64,000 bases of DNA from Devosia naphthalenivorans (GCF_003056355.1 NZ_PYVW01000001.1:186001-250000), one strand, 5' to 3'; positions 53,826 through 63,831 are shown, counted from the first letter of the stretch. Notes: generated by a model not told the origin, from the letters alone. A program made the numbers and translations.

Positions 53826-55403
53826 TCAGCCCTGCATGGCAAGACAGCTGAGGTCCTGCTGCTTGAGCTGGTTGCACATCGCCGTTGCGTCGTCGCGGTC
53901 ACCGAAACCGATGAAGCGGGCGCGATAGAAAATCTGGCCGTTATTCTCGAAGCGTTCCACATAGGAGCGGAAGTCACTCAGATCGCCGGCCTTGCCTGCC
54001 GCGTCGGAGAGCAACGCGCGGGCGCTTTCCTCCGAAGGACCGGCGCCGATCTGGACGACCCAGCCACCGGGCTTGATGCCCGCATCGGCAGTCTGGATGG
54101 AGTTGGACACGGTCTGGTCGATTGGCTGGCCGAGCTGTGGGTCGATAGAGCCCGGAGGCGCGTAACCCAGCGGTGCGGATGGAGCGGTCTGGCCAAGGGC
54201 GGCCGGCGGCGCGCCCAGCTTGTAGGTTTCGCTGAGCCAGGCACCGATAACATCCTGGCTGGGTGGCTGCACGGTCGGCGCTGCCAGGACATTGGCCGCC
54301 TGGACGGCCTGCTGGCCCAGATTGGCTGGCGGGGCGGCAGGGACCGGTGCCGCGCTGGCGACGACCGCCTGCGGCATGGGCTGGATGGCCGGAGCCTGTG
54401 GCTGGGCACCGTTAGCGGCCACCAACTGCGCCAGGCGGAAGCCGGGCAGGGGCATCGGCATGACGTAGACCGGCGCGGACGATGGCGACTGCGCAATGGC
54501 AACCTGCGTGTTGCCCTGGCGGCCCGGGATTGGGATCTGCGCGACATAATTGCCGCGCCGGCTCTTGGGCAGATAGGTGGCGACGAGCTGGCGAACCTTT
54601 TCATCGCGCGAGGCGGCCGAATTGAAGCCGAAGGCGACGACGATGATGTGGCGATTGTCCTTGCGGGCGGCGGTCAGAAGGTTGGAGCCGGCAGCGTTGA
54701 TATAGCCAGTCTTGATGCCATCGACGGCACCCATGTAACCGAGGACACGATTGTGGTTGCCGTAGGTCCGCTTGCCATACCGGAAGCTCTTGGTCTGGAA
54801 GATCTCGTAATAGTCCGGGAAATGCTGGTAGACGGCGATGCCGAGGATGGCCTGGTCGCGCACGGTCGTTACCTGACCGCCATCCGGCAGGCCTGATGCG
54901 TTACGGTAAGTGGTATTCCGCATGCCAAGGGCGCGTGCAGTTGCGGTCATGCGCTCGGCGAAGCGTTCTTCCGAGCCGGAAATGTGTTCGGCGATGACGC
55001 GGGCCATATCATTGGCGGAGAGCGTAACCAGCGATTTGATGGCGTCTTCCACGGTGATGGTGGCGCCGGCGCGCAGACCCAGCTTGGTGGGCACCGCGGC
55101 AGCGGCGTGCCTGGACACTGTCATCTTGGTGGAAAGCTTGAGGTTGCCCGCGCTCAGTTCCTGGAACAGGACGTAGAGCGTCATCACCTTGGCGACAGAG
55201 GCAGGATAGCGGCGGCTGTCCGCCGATTCTTCGTACATCACCTTGCCCGACTTGGCATCGACGACGATGCCGGCATATTTGCGAAGATTTTCAATCGCAT
55301 GGGCCGGAGCAGCCGCCTGAGCGCTGATCGCAAGGGCTACAAGGACTGCGGCAAACGCGCGGACAAATACGACGCGCCATGGGGTTTTCGCCTGAGAAGC
55401 CAC
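53826..55403 (-). CDS. D-alanyl-D-alanine carboxypeptidase with SPOR domain (class C PBP, DacF-like)
   Basis: Trims peptidoglycan stem peptides in the periplasm; 525 residues from the GTG at 55403, which has GGAG seven bases upstream (a TTG at 55415 is the alternative). A signal peptide spans the first 36 residues. Active-site motifs are SVAK (69-72), SAN (129-131) and KTG (231-233). A long proline/alanine/glutamine-rich linker (about 310-440) leads to a C-terminal SPOR domain (GGWVVQIGAGPSEESARALL) that binds denuded septal glycan, so it likely works at the division site. Confidence 0.93.
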   Translation of the reverse strand: MASQAKTPWRVVFVRAFAAVLVALAISAQAAAPAHAIENLRKYAGIVVDAKSGKVMYEESADSRRYPASVAKVMTLYVLFQELSAGNLKLSTKMTVSRHAAAAVPTKLGLRAGATITVEDAIKSLVTLSANDMARVIAEHISGSEERFAERMTATARALGMRNTTYRNASGLPDGGQVTTVRDQAILGIAVYQHFPDYYEIFQTKSFRYGKRTYGNHNRVLGYMGAVDGIKTGYINAAGSNLLTAARKDNRHIIVVAFGFNSAASRDEKVRQLVATYLPKSRRGNYVAQIPIPGRQGNTQVAIAQSPSSAPVYVMPMPLPGFRLAQLVAANGAQPQAPAIQPMPQAVVASAAPVPAAPPANLGQQAVQAANVLAAPTVQPPSQDVIGAWLSETYKLGAPPAALGQTAPSAPLGYAPPGSIDPQLGQPIDQTVSNSIQTADAGIKPGGWVVQIGAGPSEESARALLSDAAGKAGDLSDFRSYVERFENNGQIFYRARFIGFGDRDDATAMCNQLKQQDLSCLAMQG

Positions 55404-55760
55404 CCGGTACTCCAACTCTGAAATCGGACACTTCGGCGCCCGTACGCAACAACACTGCCGGACTGGTTCGAGGGAGCCCCACGCGCCCCGGTCAACCCGG
55501 TGATTGCGTGAGAATAGGTTAGCGCCGTTACCATTCCGTAAAATGCGAACGATTTTGGCGACGATGTGGAGAATGGATCACGCTTGGGTGAGTCGGTGAG
55601 GATTACCGCCGCACTACCGACCTACCGGGGGGTGGGCAGAGTTGGCTGATATGCCTGACTAGCCCTTCACCACGTCACTGTCGAACCATCACCGGTCATT
55701 ATCGAACCATCGTCAGGTCATTGCTGATCCACCACAAGGTATTTCTCGATCCCCCACCAG

Positions 55761-55839
55761 GTCATTCCCGCGAAAGCGGGAACCTCCGTCATCTGGATGT
55801 GAGGAGAAAAACGGCGGTTCCCGCTTCCGCGGGAATGAC
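55761..55839. repeat. Inverted pair of family C repeats
   Basis: Left copy 55761-55790 (GTCATTCCCGCGAAAGCGGG then AACCTCCGTC) and right copy 55810-55839 in reverse, ending in CGCGGGAATGAC, with a few mismatches. The pair can form one long hairpin. Confidence 0.75.
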
Positions 55840-55926
55840 CCGGTGGGGAGGCGATTATCCGGTGGGGGGTATTATCCGGTGGGTGGGTATTGCCTGGCGG
55901 GCGAGGTCCCGTGCCGTGCTTCAGTA

Positions 55927-55959
55927 GACCTCATCCTGAGCTTGTCGAAGGACGAGGTC
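55927..55959. repeat. Dispersed repeat, family B
   Basis: GACCTCATCCTGAGCTTGTC followed by GAAGGACGAGGTC, the same variant as at 44103. Confidence 0.75.
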
Positions 55960-56007
55960 GTGGCACCCCAGCCTCCACTCGACCCCGGGCTAAGCCCGAG
56001 GCAGGCT

Positions 56008-56034
56008 CTCATGGTTCAACAAGCTCACCATGAG
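56008..56034. repeat. Dispersed repeat, family B, diverged
   Basis: CTCATGGTTCAACAAGCTCA followed by CCATGAG. A decayed family A copy (CCCGGGCTAAGCCCGAGG) lies just upstream at about 55984. Confidence 0.6.
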
Positions 56035-56112
56035 GCCAACTGGAATGAGTTCTACGCTAACTGCACTGACCCTTGGCTGTACGACCGACGCACCCACACC
56101 CACCGCTCGTCA

Positions 56113-56133
56113 CCCTCGGCCTTGAGCCGAGGG
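56113..56133. repeat. 21-bp palindrome, family A (CCCTCGGC type)
   Basis: CCCTCGGC and GCCGAGGG arms around CTTGA... written CCCTCGGCCTTGAGCCGAGG plus G. Inverted relative to the copy at 56168. Confidence 0.7.
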
Positions 56134-56167
56134 CTCTACACTTTGCCATGACGTCGCAAGTTCAGTG

Positions 56168-56188
56168 CCCTCGGCTCAAGGCCGAGGG
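56168..56188. repeat. 21-bp palindrome, family A (CCCTCGGC type)
   Basis: CCCTCGGCTCAAGGCCGAGG plus G, reverse complement of the copy at 56113, 34 bases away. Confidence 0.7.
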
Positions 56189-56241
56189 TGACGCGTGGTG
56201 GGTGGGGCGTCCATTCGTGCAAATCCCGACCAAGCGCAAAC

Positions 56242-56268
56242 AAAAAGGGCTCCCTTCCAGGAGCCCTT
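56242..56268 (-). terminator. Intrinsic terminator of glnBA
   Basis: Nine-base-pair stem AAGGGCTCC/GGAGCCCTT (56245-56253 with 56260-56268). On the minus strand a TTTTT run follows. It lies 24 bases after the glnA stop. Confidence 0.85.
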
Positions 56269-56292
56269 CCTTATTCAATGATGAGCCGACGC

Positions 56293-57702
56293 CTAGGCCG
56301 AATAATACATTTCGTATTCGACCGGATGCGGGGTCTGCTCGAACTTCACCACTTCGGTCATCTTCAGCTCAATGTAGCTGTCGATCTGGTCGTTGTCGAA
56401 CACACCGCCAGCCAGCAGGAACTCACGGTCCTTGTCCAGGCTGTCGAGGGCTTCGCGCAGCGACCCGCAGACATGGGGGATCTGCATCAGTTCCTGGCGC
56501 GGCAGTTCGTACAGATCCTTATCCATCGGATCGCCGGGGTGGATCTTGTTCTTGATGCCGTCGAGGCCAGCCATCAGCATGGCCGAGAAGGCCAGGTATG
56601 GGTTCGCCAGCGGATCGGGGAAGCGGATCTCGATGCGCTTGGACTTCGGCGACTGGCCGAACGGGATACGGCAGGATGCCGAACGGTTGCGAGCCGAATA
56701 GGCCAGCAGCACTGGGGCTTCGAAGCCCGGCACCAGGCGCTTGTAGCTATTGGTGGTCGGGTTGGTGAAGGCGTTGATCGCCTTGGCGTGCTTGATGATG
56801 CCGCCGATGTAGTACAGCGCTTCCATCGACAGGCCGGCATACTGGTCGCCGGCGAATAGCGGCTTGCCGTCCTTCCAGATCGACTGGTGGCAGTGCATGC
56901 CCGAGCCGTTGTCGCCGAAGATCGGCTTTGGCATGAAGGTCACGGTCTTGCCATAGGCATTGGCGACCTGGTGGATGACATACTTGTAGATCTGCACGTC
57001 ATCGGCAGCCTTGATCATCGGCGCAAACTTGATGCCGAGTTCGTGCTGGGCGGATGCCACTTCGTGGTGGTGCTTTTCAACGACCACGCCCATGTCGGCC
57101 ATGGCGGCAAGCATTTCGCCACGGATGTCCTGCGCGCTGTCCAGCGGGGGAACCGGGAAATAGCCCTTCTTGAGACCGATATGGTGGCCGTTGTTGCCGG
57201 CTTCATAGGCGGTGTCGTTGTTGGACGGTAGTTCGGGATGATCGACTTCGAAGCCGACCTTGAACGGGGTATTGGAATAGCGCACGTCGTCGAACATGAA
57301 GAATTCCGGCTCGGCGCCGAACACGACCGTGTCGCCGATACCCGATGCCTTCAAATGCGCCTCTGCCTTCTTGGCAGTCGTGCGCGGATCGCGGCTATAG
57401 GGCTGATAGGTGAGGGGTTCGAGAATGTCGCAATTGACGACCATCGTCGACGCGCCAAAGAAGGGGTCCATGTAGACCGAATCCGGATCGGGCATCAGCA
57501 CCATGTCGGACTCGTTGATGGCCTTCCAGCCACCGATCGAGGAGCCGTCGAACATGGTGCCTTCTTCGAACAGGTCTTCGTCGACGATGGAAACGTCGAG
57601 CGTGACGTGCTGCAGCTTGCCGCGCGGGTCGGTAAAGCGCAGGTCGAGATACTTGATGTTCTCGTCTTTGATGCGCTTGAGGAGGTCAGCTCCGGTGGTC
57701 AT
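56293..57702 (-). CDS. glnA: Glutamine synthetase, type I
   Basis: Makes glutamine from glutamate and ammonia, as a dodecamer in the cytoplasm; 469 residues. Marks: [26 protein letters not shown], the glutamate/ammonia region [38 protein letters not shown] and the adenylylation tyrosine Tyr398 in KDLYELP. It is thus the GlnE-regulated form. The ATG at 57702 has an AGGGGAAG site. It lies 72 bases after glnB in the usual glnBA order. Confidence 0.98.
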   Translation of the reverse strand: MTTGADLLKRIKDENIKYLDLRFTDPRGKLQHVTLDVSIVDEDLFEEGTMFDGSSIGGWKAINESDMVLMPDPDSVYMDPFFGASTMVVNCDILEPLTYQPYSRDPRTTAKKAEAHLKASGIGDTVVFGAEPEFFMFDDVRYSNTPFKVGFEVDHPELPSNNDTAYEAGNNGHHIGLKKGYFPVPPLDSAQDIRGEMLAAMADMGVVVEKHHHEVASAQHELGIKFAPMIKAADDVQIYKYVIHQVANAYGKTVTFMPKPIFGDNGSGMHCHQSIWKDGKPLFAGDQYAGLSMEALYYIGGIIKHAKAINAFTNPTTNSYKRLVPGFEAPVLLAYSARNRSASCRIPFGQSPKSKRIEIRFPDPLANPYLAFSAMLMAGLDGIKNKIHPGDPMDKDLYELPRQELMQIPHVCGSLREALDSLDKDREFLLAGGVFDNDQIDSYIELKMTEVVKFEQTPHPVEYEMYYSA

Positions 57703-57774
57703 TAGGTCTTCCCCTGTATAAAATCGGAATGCTTGTGTTTGTAGACGGCGTGCTGCGCGCTCGGGTGGAGGTCC

Positions 57775-58212
<438 letters not shown>

Positions 58213-58371
58213 TTAGCTAATCAATACGACGGAGCCGGTGCCGCACGATACAAGCTATTGCTCAAAAAATATGCAAATCGCCGCTTTTCTGAGCGGTCCC
58301 GGTGATCTGTCGCATGCCTGCTGCCGCAAATGATTGCACCTGCAGCGCGCCAAAGAGGCAGAAATCAAGCT

Positions 58372-58398
58372 TTGACTGCCTTGGGCACTTCATATAGA
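58372..58398 (+). promoter_or_regulatory. Probable promoter of tRNA-Leu(UAG)
   Basis: TTGACT at 58372-58377 and TATAGA at 58393-58398, spacer 15 bases, 31 bases before the tRNA. The hexamers are good; the spacer is short. Confidence 0.45.
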
Positions 58399-58429
58399 TG
58401 CAACCGCAACCCGGCCAACGGGTCCTTTT

Positions 58430-58514
58430 GCGGGTGTGGCGGAACTGGTAGACGCACTGGATTTAGGTTCCAGCGCCGCAAGGCGTGGAGGTTCGATTCC
58501 TCTCACCCGCACCA
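58430..58514 (+). tRNA. tRNA-Leu (anticodon UAG)
   Basis: 85 bases with encoded CCA. The acceptor GCGGGTG pairs with CACCCGC, the anticodon stem CTGGA/TCCAG holds TTTAGGT (TAG at 58464-58466), a long variable arm follows and the T-loop is GTTCGATTC. It reads CUA and other CUN codons. It lies 47 bases upstream of tig, and may share its transcript. Confidence 0.95.
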
Positions 58515-58561
58515 AAAATGGGACTTGGCCCCTGTGAACAATGAATACGGGACACAACCGA

Positions 58562-59941
58562 ATGCAGGTTACCGAAACCCTCAATGAAGGCCTCAAGCGC
58601 AAGCTGAGCGTCACCATCCCGGCTGCCGACCTCAATACGCGCCTCGGCGCCAAGCTCGAAGAGCTCAAGGGCCAGGCCAACATAAAGGGCTTCCGTCCCG
58701 GCAAGGTGCCGCTGGCGCACATCAAGAAGATGTTCGGCCGCTCGGCAATGAGCGAAGTGATGACCGATGCGATCAATTCGACGGTCACCGAAACGCTGGA
58801 AAAGCGCGACGAGCGCGCCGCTGCCCAGCCCAAGGTCGATCTGCCCGAAGATCAGTCCGTGATCAACGAAGTGCTTGATGGCAAGGCCGACCTGGCATTC
58901 GAAGTTGAATATGAAGTCCTGCCGCCCGTCACGCTGATGGACCTCAAGGGCATCCCGCTGGTGAAGCCGGTTGTGGAAGTTTCGGATGAAGAGCTCGACG
59001 CCGAAGTCAACCGCGTGTTCGCCCAGAACCGTGGCTACACCGACAAGGGCGACGAGGGCGTCGTCGAGAATGGCGACCGTCTCGGCCTGTCGTTCGTCGG
59101 CAAGATCGACGGCGAGCCCTTCGATGGCGGCACGTCTGACCATGCTCACCTCACTGTTGGCTCGGGCGAGTTCATCCCCGGCTTCGAAGAGCAACTGATC
59201 GGCGTCAAGAAGGGCGGCAGCAAGGAAGTCAAGGTGACGTTCCCGGCTGACTACCAGAGCGAAGAACTGGCCGGCAAGGATGCCGTGTTCGACGTGACGG
59301 TGCTGCATGTCGATGGCCCGAACACCGGCGATCTCGACGATGCGTTCGCCCAGCGTCTTGGCGTCGAGAACGTCCAGGCCCTGCGCGATGCGGTCAAGAC
59401 GCAGATGGAAGCAGCGCTCACCTCGATGAGCCGCCAGCACATGAAGCGCCAGATCCTCGACGCCCTCGATGAAGGCCACAAGTTCGACGTCCCGGCCCAG
59501 CTGGTCGACGCCGAGTTCGAAACCATCTGGCAGCGCGTTCAGCACGAAGTTGAATCGCACGGCCGTTCGTTCGAAGACGAAGGCACGACCGAGGAAGCCG
59601 CGCGCGAGCAGTACCGCAAGATCGCCGAGCGCCGCGTGCGCCTGGGTCTCGTGGTCGCCGAGATCGGCAACAAGAACGACGTGAACGTGACCGAGGAAGA
59701 GCACCAGCAGGCACTGATCGCCGAAGTGCGCCGCTTCCAGGGTCAAGAACAGCAGGTTTACGACTACTACCGCAAGAACCCGCAGGCCCTCGCCGGTCTT
59801 CGTGCTCCCGTGTTCGAGAACAAGGTTGTCGATTTCATCGCCGACCAGGGCAAGGTCGAGGAAAAAACCATGACCCGCGCCGAACTCGCCAAGCTGATCC
59901 AGGCTGACGAGGACGAAGTGCCCGAGGAGCACCATCACTAA
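58562..59941 (+). CDS. tig: Trigger factor
   Basis: Ribosome-bound chaperone and prolyl isomerase; 459 residues from ATG at 58562 (MQVTETLNEGLKRKLSVTIP), the normal start; ATG at 58541 would add seven residues. The ribosome-binding loop is GFRPGKVPLAHIKKMFG (about residues 44-60). The FKBP domain has GDRLGLSFVGKIDGEPFDGG and GSGEFIPGFEEQLIGVKKG. The C-terminal helical chaperone domain ends in an acidic, histidine-containing tail. Docks on L23, encoded at 16058. Confidence 0.97.
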   Translation: MQVTETLNEGLKRKLSVTIPAADLNTRLGAKLEELKGQANIKGFRPGKVPLAHIKKMFGRSAMSEVMTDAINSTVTETLEKRDERAAAQPKVDLPEDQSVINEVLDGKADLAFEVEYEVLPPVTLMDLKGIPLVKPVVEVSDEELDAEVNRVFAQNRGYTDKGDEGVVENGDRLGLSFVGKIDGEPFDGGTSDHAHLTVGSGEFIPGFEEQLIGVKKGGSKEVKVTFPADYQSEELAGKDAVFDVTVLHVDGPNTGDLDDAFAQRLGVENVQALRDAVKTQMEAALTSMSRQHMKRQILDALDEGHKFDVPAQLVDAEFETIWQRVQHEVESHGRSFEDEGTTEEAAREQYRKIAERRVRLGLVVAEIGNKNDVNVTEEEHQQALIAEVRRFQGQEQQVYDYYRKNPQALAGLRAPVFENKVVDFIADQGKVEEKTMTRAELAKLIQADEDEVPEEHHH

Positions 59942-59961
59942 GATCTTCGTGTGAAGTTCCG

Positions 59962-59992
59962 AAGCCGCCCAGCAATGGGCGGCTTTGTTGTT
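59962..59992 (+). terminator. Intrinsic terminator of tig
   Basis: Ten-base-pair stem AAGCCGCCCA/TGGGCGGCTT (59962-59971 with 59976-59985), GCAA loop, then TGTTGTTT. Confidence 0.75.
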
Positions 59993-60025
59993 TATGGATT
60001 GTCCCGCGTTTTGCCGAGAGGCCCT

Positions 60026-61495
60026 ATGACCACTGCCGACATCCTTCTCACGCCCGCCCAGATGAACCACGCCGATCGCCTTGCCGTGCAGGCCGGCGTG
60101 AAGTCGCTCAAGCTCATGGAAGTTGCGGGCCAGGCGATAGCCGACGCCATAGTGGAGCGCTACTACCAGCGCTCCGTGCTGGTGCTGTGCGGCCCCGGCA
60201 ATAATGGCGGCGATGGGTTCGTCGTGGCGCGGCTGCTCAAGCACAAGGGCTGGCCGGTACAGCTGCGGCTGATCGGTGACCGTGCCGGGCTCAAGGGCGA
60301 TGCCGCCGCCATGGCCGAGCAGTGGACCGGCCGGGTAGCCGCCCCCAGCAGCAAGGATATCGAGGACGCTGACCTGATCGTGGACGCGCTGCTTGGTGCC
60401 GGGCTGGATCGGGACCTGGAAGGCGCATTCGCCGAGATCATCGACGCGGTCAATGCCAGCACGCGACCCGTGGTGAGCGTGGACGTGCCGAGCGGAATCG
60501 ACGGCGCCACCGGCCAGGTGCGTGGCACCGCCATGATCGCCGACATGACGGTTACGTTCTTCCGGCTCAAGCCCGGCCATCTGCTGCAGCCGGGGCGGGA
60601 TCGCTGTGGTGAACTGGTCCTGGCCGATATCGGCATCCCTGAACGCGTGCTCGAAACCATTGGCGCCCAGGCTTGGCAGAATACGCCCAGCCTCTGGTCG
60701 GTGCCTCTTGCCAGCAATGAGGGCAACAAGTTCGATCGCGGCCATGTGGTCGTGGTCTCCGGGGGGCCGCTGCAGACCGGCGCGACGCGGCTCTCGGCCA
60801 TGGGCGCTTTTCGCATCGGCGCGGGGGTGGTTTCGCTCACCGGGCCGGAGGCAGCGCTGATGGTTCACGCCAATCACGTCACCGCCGTCATGCTCAAGCC
60901 CACCACCGACGCAGCCGCGCTTGCCGAGCTATTGGGCGACAGCCGAATGAATGCGGTGGTGATCGGGCCCGCCATCGGTGTCGGCGAGGCAACACGCAAC
61001 AGCGTGCACGCCGTGCTGGCTTCGGGCGCGGCCACGGTGCTGGATGCCGATGCGCTGACGAGCTTCGTGGATCGCAAGGACGAGCTGTTTGCGGCCATCG
61101 CTGCAAAGCCCGAGCGGGCTGTGGTGATGACGCCGCATGAAGGCGAGTTCAGCCGGCTCTTCGGTGATTTGCCCGGCGGCAAGCTGGAGCGCGCCCGCGC
61201 TGCGGCAAGTGCATCGGGCGCTGTGGTGATCCTCAAAGGCGGTGACACGGTCATTGCTTCGCCAGATGGCCGCGCTGCTATCAACAGCAACGCCCCGGCG
61301 TGGCTGGGCACCGCGGGCTCGGGCGATGTGCTCGCGGGCATGGCAGCAGGCCTGCTGGGGCAGGGCCTGGCCGGTTGGGAGGCCGCCTGCGCCGCGGTGT
61401 GGCTCCACGCCGAAGCCGCCAACCGGTTTGGCGGCCCTGGCCTGATCAGTGAAGACCTGCCGCTGCTGGTTCCGGGGGTGTTGGCGAGCCTTTAG
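60026..61495 (+). CDS. nnr: Bifunctional NAD(P)H-hydrate epimerase / ADP-dependent dehydratase
   Basis: Repairs hydrated NAD(P)H; 489 residues from ATG at 60026 ([20 protein letters not shown]) with a CGAGAGG site. The N-terminal epimerase domain (1-205) has [19 protein letters not shown] and [11 protein letters not shown]. The C-terminal dehydratase domain (about 220-489, ribokinase-like) has [29 protein letters not shown] and the catalytic [17 protein letters not shown]. The fusion of both domains is the usual bacterial form. An upstream in-frame start at 59951 overlaps the tig terminator and is unlikely. Confidence 0.95.
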   Translation: MTTADILLTPAQMNHADRLAVQAGVKSLKLMEVAGQAIADAIVERYYQRSVLVLCGPGNNGGDGFVVARLLKHKGWPVQLRLIGDRAGLKGDAAAMAEQWTGRVAAPSSKDIEDADLIVDALLGAGLDRDLEGAFAEIIDAVNASTRPVVSVDVPSGIDGATGQVRGTAMIADMTVTFFRLKPGHLLQPGRDRCGELVLADIGIPERVLETIGAQAWQNTPSLWSVPLASNEGNKFDRGHVVVVSGGPLQTGATRLSAMGAFRIGAGVVSLTGPEAALMVHANHVTAVMLKPTTDAAALAELLGDSRMNAVVIGPAIGVGEATRNSVHAVLASGAATVLDADALTSFVDRKDELFAAIAAKPERAVVMTPHEGEFSRLFGDLPGGKLERARAAASASGAVVILKGGDTVIASPDGRAAINSNAPAWLGTAGSGDVLAGMAAGLLGQGLAGWEAACAAVWLHAEAANRFGGPGLISEDLPLLVPGVLASL

Positions 61496-61516
61496 GCGGG
61501 TTTACGCCGAACTCTT

Positions 61517-61566
61517 CTTGCATTGCCCAAGTCACCCGCGGCTTGCATTGCCCAAGTCACCCGCGG
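61517..61566. repeat. Two exact 25-base tandem copies
   Basis: CTTGCATTGCCCAAGTCACC followed by CGCGG occurs at 61517-61541 and again at 61542-61566 without a mismatch, next to the family C inverted pair. It may be a recent slippage or assembly of a repeat edge. Confidence 0.85.
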
Positions 61567-61567
61567 C

Positions 61568-61640
61568 GTCATTCCCGCGAAAGCGGGAACCTCACTTCAC
61601 TTCGGCACAAAAGTGAGGTTCCCGCTTTCGCGGGAATGAC
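61568..61640. repeat. Perfect 30-base inverted pair of family C repeats
   Basis: Arms 61568-61597 and 61611-61640 are exact reverse complements, around the 13-base CACTTCGGCACAA. Each arm also contains the small palindrome TTCCCGC-GAAA/TTTC-GCGGGAA. The pair lies between the convergent nnr and P450 genes and could work as a bidirectional terminator. Confidence 0.85.
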
Positions 61641-61692
61641 ACAGTGTGACCAAGGTAAACAGCCCCCATTTAGGCGGACCGAGCCATGTCAC

Positions 61693-62949
61693 CTAGCCCC
61701 AGGCCACCATCAGCTTCTCCAGCCCGTGGAAATGATACACATCATTGTACCGCGGCTCCTCCGTCAACCGCAGCTCCGGCAGGCGGCGGAACAGTTCGCT
61801 GAATGCCACTTGCAGCTCGATACGCGCCAGCGGCGCGCCGATGCAGAAATGGATGCCGGCGCCGAAGCTGACATTGGCCCCATCGGTGCGGAACGGATCG
61901 AAAGAGTTGGCCTGTGCGAAACGGGACGGGTCGCGGTTGGCCGCGCCCAGCATCAGCCCGATGACATCGCCCTTGCGCAGGTTGATGCCGTCATATTCAA
62001 GATCCATCAACGCATAGCGGGTGAACATATGCAGCGGCGCATCAAACCGCAGGCACTCTTCAACCGTCGCTGCCGTCTGCTCGTCGGAGCCAAAAAGCGT
62101 AACCGGCTCGATACCGCTTTCAAGGATGGATTTCACCCCGTTGCCCGTGGTGTGGACGGTCGCTTCATGACCGGCATTCAGTAGCAGGATGGCGGTGGAC
62201 ATCACTTCGTCGTCGCTCAGCCGGTCGCCGTTCCGGTCCGATGTCAGCATGTGGCTCAGCAGGTCTTCGCGTGGCTGCTTGCGGCGTTCGGCTATGATTG
62301 CGCGCAGATAATCCATGAAGTCGGCCGAGGCCCGGTTGGCGTCCAGTTCGGTCTCGTGGCTGACCCCAAACATGTACATGGCCACCATGCGGTTGGACCA
62401 GGCGAGCAATTGTGGAGCGCTTTCCGCCGGCAGTCCGATCATTTCGGCAATGATGATCGCGGGAATGGGGGCAGCGAAGGCCTTGATCAGGTCGACGCTA
62501 TCCTTGTGCTCGAAGCCGTCGATCATCTCATTGGTGAGCCTGACGATACGCGGGCGAAGCTGCTCGACATGGCGGGACACGAAGGCGCGGTTGACCAGTG
62601 TTCGAAGCCGGGTGTGCGCTGGCGGCTCGAGATTGAGCAGCGAATGTTGCTCGGTCAGGTCGAACGCGGCCGTATGTGGCTTCGGCTCCGGCATGCCCAG
62701 CTCTTCCCGGCTCGCCACATGCAGGATTTCGCGGCCGAAGCGTTTATCGCGGAGCAGCGCGCTGACATCCCTGAAGCCGGCAAAGCACCAATGGCCGTAT
62801 TCGTCCCAGAAGAAGGTGGGATCGCTCGCATGCAGGCGGTCATAAAAGGCGTAGGGATTTTGATAGAAGGCCGGGTCACGCGGATTGGCACTGCTGCGGC
62901 GATGGTGCGGAACGTTCTCGACGGGCTTGAGCTGGACAATGGCGGCCAT
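61693..62949 (-). CDS. Cytochrome P450
   Basis: Soluble heme monooxygenase, 418 residues from ATG at 62949 (MAAIVQLKPVENVPHHRRSS). The heme loop is FGAGIHFCIGAPLARIE with the ligand Cys369. The I-helix oxygen motif is AGHEAT, the ExxR motif is EECLRFD, and the PERF-like region is FDPFRTDG. No membrane anchor, as expected of bacterial class I enzymes, which need a ferredoxin and reductase; none is nearby. The substrate is unknown. It is divergent from the YCII protein. The start has a weak ribosome-binding site. Confidence 0.93.
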   Translation of the reverse strand: MAAIVQLKPVENVPHHRRSSANPRDPAFYQNPYAFYDRLHASDPTFFWDEYGHWCFAGFRDVSALLRDKRFGREILHVASREELGMPEPKPHTAAFDLTEQHSLLNLEPPAHTRLRTLVNRAFVSRHVEQLRPRIVRLTNEMIDGFEHKDSVDLIKAFAAPIPAIIIAEMIGLPAESAPQLLAWSNRMVAMYMFGVSHETELDANRASADFMDYLRAIIAERRKQPREDLLSHMLTSDRNGDRLSDDEVMSTAILLLNAGHEATVHTTGNGVKSILESGIEPVTLFGSDEQTAATVEECLRFDAPLHMFTRYALMDLEYDGINLRKGDVIGLMLGAANRDPSRFAQANSFDPFRTDGANVSFGAGIHFCIGAPLARIELQVAFSELFRRLPELRLTEEPRYNDVYHFHGLEKLMVAWG

Positions 62950-63082
62950 GGATGCGGGATAACCGGGGTAGGGGAACAATGTCCGGATATAACGAACTGA
63001 CAATCGTGCGGTAACAAGCAGAAAAATAGTCGAGTTGACGATCAACCGCTCGTAGGGGTGATGTTCAACACGGAGAACGATC

Positions 63083-63478
63083 ATGAAATTTCTCTGCCTC
63101 GTATATTTCGAACCCGACGCCTTTGCCGGTGTGACCCCCGACGAGATGAAGCGCATCGACAATGCCACCATCGAGCATGACCACAAGCTGCGCAGCGGCG
63201 GTCATCTGCTCATCGCCTCTCCGCTGGCCGAGACCGAGGAAGTCAATATCGACCGGCGCCAGCGCATGACGATGTCGGTTCTGGACGGTCCATACGCCGA
63301 AAGCAAAGAGGTCATCGGCGGCTTCCTGCTGATCGAGGCCAGGGATATGGCCGAGGCCGTTTCCCTGTTCGATGACGATCCCATTGCCGCCCATTCGCGG
63401 CTGGTGATCCGGCCGCTGATGGAGGCACATCGTCACAGCGAAACCGGCCAGGCCCGGCCCGATTTCAGCCCGGCCTAG
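63083..63478 (+). CDS. YCII-related (DGPF-domain) protein
   Basis: A 131-residue cytosolic protein with a ferredoxin-like fold. It has MKFLCLVYFEPDAF at the start and the family motif VLDGPYAESKEVIGGFLLIE (usual form DGPFAETKE). Often found with ECF sigma factors, but none is here. The ATG has a CGGAG site. Activity is not established for the family. It shares a 133-base promoter region with the P450 gene. Confidence 0.88.
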   Translation: MKFLCLVYFEPDAFAGVTPDEMKRIDNATIEHDHKLRSGGHLLIASPLAETEEVNIDRRQRMTMSVLDGPYAESKEVIGGFLLIEARDMAEAVSLFDDDPIAAHSRLVIRPLMEAHRHSETGQARPDFSPA

Positions 63479-63600
63479 GCGCAGGCAGCTCGCGAGTGGG
63501 CGGCCCTTCGGTTCGCCCACTCCACAATTGCGCCGAAAAGGCTTGGCAAGCGGGCGCTAATCATGTCTTGAAAGCAACAAAAGCGATCAAGGACTTTGCC

Positions 63601-63831
63601 GTGAGCGACCTGACACTGAGCCAAGCCATCGAGAACATCTACAGCTCGATCAAGAACGACAACGAGGAACTGGACGCCCATATTGCGGCGCTCAAGGCCG
63701 CCATGGCCCGCGAAGGCGCCAAGGAAGCCGTGTTCGAGCCCAGCAAGCTGGCGCAGAGCAACCGGCAGGGCCGCAAGATCATGCAGTCCTATTTCAAGAA
63801 AAAGGGTGTGACGGTCAGCTTCTCGGCGTAG
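63601..63831 (+). CDS. Uncharacterised 76-residue protein
   Basis: Starts at GTG 63601 (MSDLTLSQAIENIYSSIKND), with AAGGA about ten bases upstream; the longer frame to 63496 has no support. The first 40 residues look helical and acidic-polar (NDNEELDAHIAALKAAM), the rest basic (SNRQGRKIMQSYFKKKGVTV). No signal peptide or membrane span. Small proteins of this kind recur near housekeeping genes in Hyphomicrobiales, by memory; I do not recognise a domain. Confidence 0.6.
   Translation: MSDLTLSQAIENIYSSIKNDNEELDAHIAALKAAMAREGAKEAVFEPSKLAQSNRQGRKIMQSYFKKKGVTVSFSA

Larger units (their letters stand above)
55404..56292. other. 889-base non-coding region built of dispersed repeats
   Basis: No credible gene. 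55404-55740 shows nothing I can name beyond the carboxypeptidase promoter side. From 55741 on the sequence is a patchwork of family C, B and A palindromes (listed separately), with short direct motifs such as repeated CCACCAGGTCATT and CGGTGGG strings. It ends at the glnA terminator. Confidence 0.6.
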
